Origin: an uncultured Lacibacter sp.
GTDB lineage: Bacteria > Bacteroidota > Bacteroidia > Chitinophagales > Chitinophagaceae
Reading direction: 5' to 3'
NCBI RefSeq assembly: GCF_946479605.1
Contig: NZ_CAMLGT010000249.1
Coordinates: forward strand, 1 to 5,560
Length of the DNA stretch: 5,560 nt
Shown: one piece after another, positions 1 to 5,560 of the stretch
How positions within the stretch are numbered: position 1 is the stretch's first letter
Layout of the letters: every line of letters begins with the position of its first letter
Notes under the pieces: generated by a model
Database searches by the model: none
Told to the model about the DNA's origin: nothing
What the model saw: the letters and a program-made list of their open reading frames with translations, nothing else
Position numbers and translations under genes: made by a program

Positions 1-1520
1 ATCTGTATTTTCTCGGCGGTGTGAATCATATTTTTTATCACGGTACCGAGTATTCGCCCAAAGAAGCGAAGTGGCCCGGCTGGTTGTTTTATGCAGCAGT
101 GCATTTTCAACCCACCAATCCACAATGGAAAGATTTCCATGCATTAAATTCTTATATCACAAGAACACAAAGTTTTTTACAAAAGGGAAAACCGGATAAT
201 GATGTGTTACTGTATTATCCCATCGTTGATCGATATGCAGAACCTGGTAATGTATTGTTACAGCATTTTGATGGCATGGAAAAGAATTTTGTGAACACCG
301 ATTTTGAACATGTATCAAAATGGATGGTAGAGAAAGGATATAGTTTCGATTTCTTCAGTGAACGCCAGTTGCAGAAGTTTACCAACAGCGGTAACAATAT
401 TATCAGCAGCGGCAATGTATATCGTACGATTCTGTTGCCTGCTAATAAACTCATTACTGAAAAAGCAATGCAGCAATTGCTGAAACTGGCGCAGCAGGGT
501 GCAACCATATTGGTCTATAAAAATCTGCCGAATGATGTGCCAGGCTTTCATCAACTCGATGCAAGAAGAAAAACATTTCAGCAACTCATCAGCCGGTTGA
601 AATTTACTTCAACAAACAATATACAACAGGCAATCGTTGGCAAAGGCAAATTTGTGGTGAGTGATGAACTGGAAGCATTGTTAAGTGTTGCAAAGGCAAG
701 AAAAGAAAGTTATGCAGAAAAAGGATTGTCTGTCTTGCGCAGGAAGAATGCAGAAGGAACCGTGTGGCTCATCAATAACCGCACTGATAAACCGTTTGAA
801 GAATGGATCGAACTGCACACGAATGCAGCATCTGTTGCATTGTTCGATGCCATGAATAACAAGAAAGGTTTAGCCAAATGGCGGAAGAACAGCAGTGGTG
901 CAGTGGAAGTATTGCTGCAATTGCAATCGTACGAAGCCATCATTGTGCAATCCTATGCAACAAAGAAAACAGGTGAAGCATTTCCGTACAAAGAAACAAT
1001 CGCACAACCTCAGGAGATAAAAGGAGAGTGGACGATCAGTTTCCTCGAAGGCGGACCAACCATTCCTGCAACAATCAAAACAACTGTATTAAAATCATGG
1101 ACAGAACTCGGAGGCGATGATGCAAAGAACTTCTCAGGTACTGCGAAGTATACAATCTCCTTTGCAAAACCGGAAGGTAGTGCGACATCATGGTTACTTG
1201 ATCTGGGTACTGTAGATGAAACTGCAGAAGTTATACTCAATGGCAAAAAGATCGCAACGGTTATCGGACCGGTCTTTCAATGTGTCATTCCTGCATCAGC
1301 TATGCAATCCACTAACAAACTGGAAATTGTTGTCGCCAACTTAATGGCCAACCGCATTATTTACATGGACAAGAATAATCTTCCATGGAAAATATTTTAC
1401 AACACCAACATGCCTGCACGCAAGGCTGAAAACGCAAAGAAAGGTATCTTCACAGCAGCCGCCTGGAGTCCGTTATCATCGGGATTACTCGGGCCTGTTA
1501 CGATCACCGCTTTAAAATAA
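1..1520 (+). CDS. GH106-type alpha-L-rhamnosidase, C-terminal part (5' end outside window)
   Basis: Probable exported glycoside hydrolase that removes terminal alpha-L-rhamnose from pectic polysaccharide. The reading frame (codons from position 3) is open back to the left edge, with in-frame codons for LYFLGG before the GTG at 21, so that GTG is an internal valine, not a start. About 506 residues are present; GH106 proteins are usually around 1000 or more, so roughly half is missing and I could not place the catalytic glutamates. Counting the valine at 21 as 1, GH106-like wording includes VNHIFYHGTEYSP (1-13), WPGWLFYAAVHF (18-29), PTNP (31-34), TRTQSFLQKGKPDND (47-61) and LLYYP (63-67). A C-terminal beta-sandwich resembling GH2 sugar-binding domains covers about 337-499, with FSGTAKYTISF, LDLGTV and a final LSSGLLGPVTI. 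It ends in TAA four bases before the fucosidase ATG, consistent with one operon. The family call is fairly firm; exact substrate is inferred. A GH2-like enzyme is the main alternative. Confidence 0.85.
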   Translation, partial: LYFLGGVNHIFYHGTEYSPKEAKWPGWLFYAAVHFQPTNPQWKDFHALNSYITRTQSFLQKGKPDNDVLLYYPIVDRYAEPGNVLLQHFDGMEKNFVNTDFEHVSKWMVEKGYSFDFFSERQLQKFTNSGNNIISSGNVYRTILLPANKLITEKAMQQLLKLAQQGATILVYKNLPNDVPGFHQLDARRKTFQQLISRLKFTSTNNIQQAIVGKGKFVVSDELEALLSVAKARKESYAEKGLSVLRRKNAEGTVWLINNRTDKPFEEWIELHTNAASVALFDAMNNKKGLAKWRKNSSGAVEVLLQLQSYEAIIVQSYATKKTGEAFPYKETIAQPQEIKGEWTISFLEGGPTIPATIKTTVLKSWTELGGDDAKNFSGTAKYTISFAKPEGSATSWLLDLGTVDETAEVILNGKKIATVIGPVFQCVIPASAMQSTNKLEIVVANLMANRIIYMDKNNLPWKIFYNTNMPARKAENAKKGIFTAAAWSPLSSGLLGPVTITALK

Positions 1521-1524
1521 ATCT

Positions 1525-3180
1525 ATGCACCGTAGAACCTTACTGAAGCAATTAGCTGCTTCTGTTCCTGCAGTATGGCTGGCACAACATGCCGATGCTG
1601 CTGCTTTCTTTTCAGGAGATGATCTGCAGATTGCAGACGGACCTTTTCAACCCAACTGGGATTCATTGCAGCAATACAAAACGCCTGATTGGTACCGCAA
1701 TGCCAAGTTCGGCATCTGGGCCCATTGGGGACCGCAATGCGAACCCGAGTTTGGTGATTGGTATGCACGGGAGATGTACATGGAAGGAAATGGCAAATAC
1801 AAATACCATGTAGAGAAGTATGGTCATCCTTCGGAGTTTGGGTTTAAAGATGTCATCCACCAATGGAAAGCAGAAGCATGGAATCCCGAAGAGTTACTGG
1901 AGTTATATAAAAATGCCGGTGCGAAATATTTTATGGCACTCGCAAACCATCATGATAATTTCGATCTGTACAACAGTAGATACCATAACTGGAATTCAAC
2001 GAAGATCGGACCAAAGAAAGATTTAGTTGGAGGTTGGGCCAAGGCTGCACGCAAACAAGGTTTGCATTTTGGTGTAAGCGTACATGCAGCCCATGCATGG
2101 AGCTGGTATGAAACGGCACAACGATCGGATAAGAACGGACCGAAAGCAGGAGTGCCTTACGATGGTAAACTCACAAAGAGAGACGGCAAAGGAAAATGGT
2201 GGGAAGGATTGGATCCGCAGGAACTGTATGCACAAAATCATGCATTGAGTAAAGAGAGTACTGATAATGCAGTGATTCATGCGCAGTGGGATTGGGGTGC
2301 AGGTGTAAGTGTGCCGGATAAAGCGTATTGTGAGAAGTTTTTCAAACGCACCATCGATCTCATTGACAAATACGATCCCGATGTGGTTTATTTCGATGAT
2401 ACGGTGTTGCCTTTATACCCCATCAGTGATGTGGGCTTAAAGATCGCTGCTCATCTCTACAACAAAAGCATCAAAACAAAAGGATCATTGCAGGCTGTAA
2501 TCAACGGAAAGATTTTAAACGAACAGCAACGCAAATGCATGGTGTGGGATATTGAACGTGGGCAAAGCAACAGCATTGAACCATTGCCCTGGCAAACCGA
2601 TACCTGCATCGGCAGCTGGCATTACAACAAACCCATCTTCGATAATCATCGGTATAAGTCTGCAAAAACAGTGATTCATACGTTGGTGGATGTGGTGAGT
2701 AAGAATGGTAACCTGATGTTGAGTGTACCGGTGAAAGGCAACGGCACCATTGACAGCGATGAACGAAAGATCGTTGAAGAGATTGGCCGTTGGATGAAGG
2801 CCAACAGCGAAAGTATTTACGATACAAGACCGTGGACCATTTTTGGTGAAGGCCCTGCATTGGAAAACACAGCACCGTTGTCAGCGCAAGGTTTTAACGA
2901 AGGCAAGGGCAAACCCATGGAAGCGCAGGATATCCGTTTTGTGGTGAAAGGCGATGTGTTGTATGCAACGGTGATGGGCTGGCCGGAGAATGGCAAAGTG
3001 CTCATTAAAAATTTGGGCAGCAACAGTCAACACTACAAAAAGAAAATAAGCAAGGTTGAATTACTAAGTACCAAACAATCACTTGCATTTGAACAAACAG
3101 CAGAAGGATTGCTGGTAAGCTTTCCCGAAAACCGACCTGCAGAGTTTTATGCAAATGCATTGAAGGTGGTGAGTAGTTAG
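1525..3180 (+). CDS. GH29 alpha-L-fucosidase-like enzyme with Tat-type signal peptide
   Basis: Retaining exo-glycosidase expected to release alpha-L-fucose from a complex glycan. The 551-residue protein is complete. It starts with HRRTLLKQL, matching the twin-arginine pattern (RRxFLK-like), then a modest hydrophobic stretch and an AxA-type cleavage region near residues 22-27, suggesting folded export to the periplasm. GH29 barrel landmarks are FGIWAHWGP (62-70), NHHDNF (141-146; paired histidines typical of fucose binding), VYFDD (288-292; Asp291 is the likely nucleophile, equivalent to WFDG in other members), WDIERGQ (341-347; Glu344 is a possible acid/base, uncertain because this residue is poorly conserved in the family) and SKNGNLMLSVP (392-402). 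Residues 430-550 form the usual TRPW...GEGP linker and C-terminal beta-sandwich. ATG at 1525 is chosen because it directly precedes the signal peptide; it lies 4 bases after the upstream stop, in an A/T-rich context without Shine-Dalgarno. Family call strong; fucose specificity is inferred from the family. Confidence 0.93.
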   Translation: MHRRTLLKQLAASVPAVWLAQHADAAAFFSGDDLQIADGPFQPNWDSLQQYKTPDWYRNAKFGIWAHWGPQCEPEFGDWYAREMYMEGNGKYKYHVEKYGHPSEFGFKDVIHQWKAEAWNPEELLELYKNAGAKYFMALANHHDNFDLYNSRYHNWNSTKIGPKKDLVGGWAKAARKQGLHFGVSVHAAHAWSWYETAQRSDKNGPKAGVPYDGKLTKRDGKGKWWEGLDPQELYAQNHALSKESTDNAVIHAQWDWGAGVSVPDKAYCEKFFKRTIDLIDKYDPDVVYFDDTVLPLYPISDVGLKIAAHLYNKSIKTKGSLQAVINGKILNEQQRKCMVWDIERGQSNSIEPLPWQTDTCIGSWHYNKPIFDNHRYKSAKTVIHTLVDVVSKNGNLMLSVPVKGNGTIDSDERKIVEEIGRWMKANSESIYDTRPWTIFGEGPALENTAPLSAQGFNEGKGKPMEAQDIRFVVKGDVLYATVMGWPENGKVLIKNLGSNSQHYKKKISKVELLSTKQSLAFEQTAEGLLVSFPENRPAEFYANALKVVSS

Positions 3181-3194
3181 TAGTGAGTAGTGAG
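3167..3194 (+). repeat. Four-copy 7-bp tandem repeat (TAGTGAG) across the fucosidase stop codon
   Basis: Four consecutive heptamers read TGGTGAG (3167-3173), TAGTTAG (3174-3180), TAGTGAG (3181-3187) and TAGTGAG (3188-3194); the last two are identical and the first two each differ by one base. The second unit supplies the in-frame TAG stop at 3178-3180, and the repeat encodes the last residues of the GH29 protein (VVSS). Because the unit is 7 bp and contains TAG and TGA, the array ends translation in every + frame. Array boundaries are clean on both sides. Function unknown; it may be a slippage-generated simple repeat. Confidence 0.8.
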
Positions 3195-3217
3195 TGCCGA
3201 ACATTCTGCATGTCTAT

Positions 3218-3233
3218 CCCCTCCCGGGAGGGG
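3218..3233. repeat. Perfect 16-bp GC palindrome, possible weak terminator or dispersed-repeat arm
   Basis: CCCCTCCCGGGAGGGG is exactly self-complementary over 16 bases. As RNA it could fold into a six-pair stem with a CCGG loop. There is no T-run after it, so it is not a standard intrinsic terminator. GGGGTGG at its right end recurs at 3266-3272, giving the look of a short repeat element rather than an isolated hairpin. It lies 38 bases after the GH29 stop. Role uncertain: transcript 3'-end protection, partial termination, or a repeat element. Confidence 0.6.
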
Positions 3234-3290
3234 TGGCAACATCCAACACAATCAACATAACACAAGGGGTGGGTGTTGACGATGGTTAAC

Positions 3291-3316
3291 TCCGTCAGAC
3301 GAGGGCGTCAGACGGA
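3291..3316 (+). promoter_or_regulatory. Imperfect inverted repeat / stem-loop upstream of the GH43-like gene
   Basis: The arms TCCGTC-A-GACG and CGTC-A-GACGGA pair as six base pairs, one A-A mismatch, then four base pairs, closing an AGGG loop. The same DNA also contains a direct duplication: CGTCAGACG at 3293-3301 and again at 3306-3314, and each copy is itself nearly palindromic (CGTC/GACG around a central A). It ends 20 bases before the ATG at 3337, so it could be a tandem operator for a dimeric regulator, a leader-RNA hairpin near the ribosome site, or part of a dispersed genomic repeat. The structure is directly visible; any function is inference. Confidence 0.55.
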
Positions 3317-3336
3317 CAAACAAAAGCTGTATCAAA

Positions 3337-4353
3337 ATGAAGAATTTGAAAACCTCCTTTGTGATTCTTTGTGTGCTTTGTGCCTTCGTGGTTCAAACTT
3401 CTTCTGCACAAACAAACGCAGTCCCAAAACCTTTGTATGATGATCCCGTTTATCACGGCGCTGCCGATCCCGTCATCATCTACAACAAAGCCAAAAAGAA
3501 ATGGTGGATGCTGTACACCAATCGTCGTGCTTCCATACAGGATTCAACCGTGCAATGGGTACATGGCACACGCATTGGTATTGCAGAAAGTAAAGATGGG
3601 GTTCATTGGAAATACGTTGATACGGCGAATATCAATTATCGTCCCGATGTTGGTTATACGCATTGGGCACCCGATGTAATTGAACACAAAGGAACGTATC
3701 ACATGTATCTCACCTATGTACCCGGCACATTCAAAGACTGGAATCATCCGAGAGTGATTGTGCATTTAACCAGTAAGGATTTACGCAACTGGAATTATCA
3801 ATCAACGTTAAAACTCGTTAACGAAAAGGTGATCGATGCTTCGGTGTATAAGATCAACGATACAACCTTCCGCATGTGGTACAACAATGAGAAGGATGGC
3901 AAGAGTATTTATTATGCCGACAGTAAAGATTTATACAACTGGGTTGACAAAGGCAAAGCCATTGCAGCAAGAGGAGAAGGACCCAAGACTTTCTTCTGGC
4001 AAGGAACATACTTTATGATTGTGGATGCATGGAAAGGCATGGAAGTGTATTCTTCCTCTGATCTGTTGAACTGGACCAAACAAAGCAAACGTATACTCGA
4101 AGAACCGGGCAAAGGAAAAGATGACCAGGCAATCGGCGGACAGTGTGATGTGCTGGTCACTAAAGATGGTCGTGCGTTTGTGTATTACTTCACGCATCCC
4201 GGCAGAAGCAAAGCCAACCCGGCAGCCAAAGGTTCGTTTGATGAGAAGCGCAGTGTGATACAGGTAGCAGAGTTGAAATATGTAAACAATGAAATTGTGT
4301 GCGACAGAGATGCACCCATTGCAGGCAACAAAAAAGGAGTAAAGATTTTATGA
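3337..4353 (+). CDS. Secreted GH43-like five-bladed beta-propeller glycosidase
   Basis: Predicted exported glycosidase, 338 residues, complete, about the size of a single-domain propeller of the GH43/GH32/GH117 type. It begins with a Sec signal peptide (lysines at 2 and 5, hydrophobic core 7-20, likely cut after SSA at 24). Candidate catalytic residues match the GH43 pattern: Asp44 in HGAADP (general base), Asp167 in VIDASVY (pKa modulator, where classical members have a DP motif) and Glu214 in GEGP (general acid). Other propeller wording includes WWMLYTNRRA (56-65), THWAPDV (108-114), YHMYLTYVPG (121-130), and repeated SKD/SSSD...NW blade signatures (146-152, 196-202, 239-246). GH43 enzymes often remove arabinofuranose, xylose or galactose side groups, fitting a pectin cluster, but specificity cannot be read here. 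ATG 3337 is chosen because it opens the signal peptide; no Shine-Dalgarno. The stop overlaps the next gene's start. Family clan fairly sure, exact family less so. Confidence 0.8.
   Translation: MKNLKTSFVILCVLCAFVVQTSSAQTNAVPKPLYDDPVYHGAADPVIIYNKAKKKWWMLYTNRRASIQDSTVQWVHGTRIGIAESKDGVHWKYVDTANINYRPDVGYTHWAPDVIEHKGTYHMYLTYVPGTFKDWNHPRVIVHLTSKDLRNWNYQSTLKLVNEKVIDASVYKINDTTFRMWYNNEKDGKSIYYADSKDLYNWVDKGKAIAARGEGPKTFFWQGTYFMIVDAWKGMEVYSSSDLLNWTKQSKRILEEPGKGKDDQAIGGQCDVLVTKDGRAFVYYFTHPGRSKANPAAKGSFDEKRSVIQVAELKYVNNEIVCDRDAPIAGNKKGVKIL
4334..4339 (+). promoter_or_regulatory. Ribosome binding site for the GH28 gene, inside the GH43-like CDS
   Basis: AAGGAG lies 10 bases before the ATG at 4350, within the last codons of the GH43-like gene. 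It is the only good Shine-Dalgarno-like match in front of a gene in this window and supports ATG 4350 as the real start. Together with the ATGA overlap it suggests translation of GH28 is coupled to the gene before it. The GG could also be chance in a lysine/glycine-coding A-rich stretch. Confidence 0.5.
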
Positions 4354-5560
4354 AGCAAATAATCGCATTGATCAGTTGGTTGGCAGTTGCAGCTGTTGCA
4401 AACGCACAGGAATACATCATCAGCAACTATGGAGTAAGCAACGACAGTACAACGCTGCAGACAGCCGCTATTCAAAAAGTAATTGATAAAGCCGAAGCAA
4501 ACGGTGGCGGCACCATTGTTATTCCGAAAGGTGTGTACTTAACAGGTGCTTTGTTCTTCAAACCCAAAACAAAACTGTTGTTGCAGGAAGGAGCCAGGCT
4601 GAAAGGTTCCGATCATATTGATAACTATCCGTTGATTCCTTCACGCATGGAAGGACGGAGCATTTATTATTATGCAGCACTCATCAATGCGTATCATGTA
4701 GATAGTTTCCAGATCAATGGGCCGGGTACGATTGACGGCAATGGATTAAAGTATTGGGAATATTTCTGGTTCTATCGTGATTCGGTGAAACAACACGGAC
4801 GTTCCGCAACCAATCTCGAAGTGCATCGTCCACGGTTGGTATTTATCTGGGGCAGCAACAATGTAACCATCAAAGATGTGAAGCTGCACAATGCCGGTTT
4901 CTGGACAACACATCTGTATCAATGTACTAATGTGCTCATTGAAAACTGTGATATCCGTTCCCCATTCAAACCGGTGAAGGCACCGAGTACCGACGGGATT
5001 GATATTGATGTGTGCAAAAAAGTAACGGTACGGAAATGTTATATCTCCGTAAATGATGATGCGGTATGTATTAAAGGAGGCAAAGGCCCTGATGCACACA
5101 AACGTGGAGAGAACGGCGTCGTGGAAGATATTTTAATTGAAGACTGTGTATTTGGTGAATCGCATGGCACATTAACGTTGGGCAGTGAAAGTATTCATGC
5201 ACGCAATATTGTGATGCGTAATTGCAGGATGGAGCACAATACATCGATCCTGCGGTTGAAGATGCGGCCTGATACTTACCAGGTATATGAAAACATCCGC
5301 ATCGAAAATATCACCGGCAAATGCGGTACTATTATCAGCATGGCTCCATGGACACAGTTCTACGATATGGGCGGCAGTACCGAAAAGCCGTTTGCCATTG
5401 TCCGCAATATCAGCTTCAGCAATATCAATGTGCAGTGTAAAACAGTGGGGGCCATGCAGGGAAATCCGGCAGATACGGTTTCAAATATTTTATTCAAGAA
5501 CATCACAGCAACAGCAGAGAAAGCAGAATTGAAAACAAACTATACGGGAATCACATTTGA
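4350..5560 (+). CDS. GH28 polygalacturonase/rhamnogalacturonase-like enzyme (3' end outside window)
   Basis: Inverting pectinase-type enzyme expected to cleave galacturonic-acid linkages of a pectin backbone. The frame is open from ATG 4350 to the right edge, 403 codons plus two bases, so the C-terminus is missing but probably short. A Sec signal peptide covers residues 1-19, likely cut at ANA/QEY. An N-terminal GH28 opening (AIQKVIDKAEANGGGTIVIPKG, about 40-61) is followed by right-handed beta-helix repeats (NVTIKDVKLHNAGFWTTH, NVLIENCDI, NIRIENITG, NISFSNINV). Active-site motifs are STDGIDID (213-220; classical NTD, with Asp215), NDDAVCIKGG (235-244; Asp236 and Asp237), SHGTLTLGSE (271-280; classical GHG, with His272) and LRLKMRP (301-307; classical RIK). 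The three catalytic aspartates and the histidine are kept. The ATGA overlap with the upstream stop places it in the same operon. Whether it attacks homogalacturonan or rhamnogalacturonan, endo or exo, is not decided by the sequence; the motif variants resemble a Bacteroidota subgroup that I associate with rhamnogalacturonan. Confidence 0.92.
   Translation, partial: MKQIIALISWLAVAAVANAQEYIISNYGVSNDSTTLQTAAIQKVIDKAEANGGGTIVIPKGVYLTGALFFKPKTKLLLQEGARLKGSDHIDNYPLIPSRMEGRSIYYYAALINAYHVDSFQINGPGTIDGNGLKYWEYFWFYRDSVKQHGRSATNLEVHRPRLVFIWGSNNVTIKDVKLHNAGFWTTHLYQCTNVLIENCDIRSPFKPVKAPSTDGIDIDVCKKVTVRKCYISVNDDAVCIKGGKGPDAHKRGENGVVEDILIEDCVFGESHGTLTLGSESIHARNIVMRNCRMEHNTSILRLKMRPDTYQVYENIRIENITGKCGTIISMAPWTQFYDMGGSTEKPFAIVRNISFSNINVQCKTVGAMQGNPADTVSNILFKNITATAEKAELKTNYTGITF

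Larger units (their letters stand above)
3181..3336 (+). other. Structured intergenic region between GH29 and GH43-like genes
   Basis: This 156-base gap is the only sizeable non-coding stretch; neighbouring genes are otherwise 4 bases apart or overlap. It contains the end of the 7-bp tandem repeat, a perfect GC palindrome (3218-3233), two direct copies of GGGGTGG (3230-3236 and 3266-3272), and an imperfect stem-loop with a duplicated CGTCAGACG (3291-3316). No open reading frame of note lies in it. I find no convincing Bacteroidota promoter (TTTG with TAnnTTTG spacing); TTGAC-like bases at 3276-3280 are not enough to call one. The last bases before the ATG at 3337 are A-rich (ACAAACAAAAG...) with no Shine-Dalgarno, usual for the phylum. 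It could separate two transcription units or modulate one long mRNA. Confidence 0.6.

Noticed and set aside
21..23. GTG as the start of the first gene
   Set aside because: The frame stays open to the left edge and the upstream codons (LYFLGG) fit the family sequence leading into VNHIFYHG; the gene is simply cut by the window.
215..584. Two overlapping minus-strand open frames inside the GH106 gene
   Set aside because: Both are antisense shadows of a well-supported CDS; no domain and no credible start context.
2501..2875. Minus-strand open frame of 124 codons inside the GH29 gene
   Set aside because: Cysteine- and serine-rich shadow product opposite a strongly recognisable coding frame, with no family resemblance.
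3218..3240. Rho-independent terminator after the GH29 gene
   Set aside because: The GC palindrome could form a hairpin, but no T-run follows it, so a standard terminator call is not supported.
3276..3290. Sigma-70-like promoter (TTGAC ... GGTTAAC) before the GH43-like gene
   Set aside because: No properly spaced -10 box, and Bacteroidota use a different promoter (TTTG / TAnnTTTG) that I do not find here.
3181..3336. CRISPR array, insertion-sequence end or tRNA in the intergenic gap
   Set aside because: No regularly spaced repeat-spacer pattern, no transposase or terminal repeats with target duplication, and no cloverleaf could be drawn.
4746..5099. Minus-strand open frame of 117 codons inside the GH28 gene
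   Set aside because: Lies opposite the conserved GH28 active-site region, has no recognisable domain, and is explained as an antisense shadow.

Overview
The window is a stretch of carbohydrate-degradation genes, all on the + strand and tightly packed. It looks like part of a polysaccharide utilization locus from a member of the Bacteroidota, possibly Chitinophagales/Chitinophagaceae-like. The phylum rests on the combination of glycosidase families, the A-rich translation starts that mostly lack a Shine-Dalgarno, and protein wording typical of that group. The family-level placement is inference. No SusC/SusD pair, regulator, RNA gene or mobile element is visible here.

Layout: (1) positions 1-1520 hold the C-terminal part of a GH106-type alpha-L-rhamnosidase, whose 5' end lies outside the window. 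(2) After a 4-base gap, 1525-3180 encodes a complete GH29 alpha-L-fucosidase-like enzyme with a twin-arginine-type signal peptide. (3) 3181-3336 is the only real intergenic region (156 bases). It is unusually structured, with a 7-bp tandem repeat running over the fucosidase stop codon, a perfect 16-bp GC palindrome, and a strong imperfect stem-loop just upstream of the next gene. (4) 3337-4353 encodes a secreted GH43-like five-bladed beta-propeller glycosidase. (5) 4350-5560 is a GH28 polygalacturonase/rhamnogalacturonase-like beta-helix enzyme that overlaps the previous stop by 4 bases and runs off the right edge.

How the genes fit together: GH28 enzymes cleave galacturonic-acid linkages in pectin backbones, GH106 removes alpha-L-rhamnose, GH29 removes alpha-L-fucose, and GH43-type propellers commonly remove arabinose, xylose or galactose side groups. 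Together they point to a branched pectin such as rhamnogalacturonan I or II. The three enzymes whose N-termini are visible carry export signals, so the work is probably done in the periplasm or outside the cell. The substrate assignment is inference from family composition.

I see no clearly novel system. The items most worth a second look are the structured intergenic region, the altered active-site motifs of the GH28 enzyme, and the divergent GH43-like propeller.
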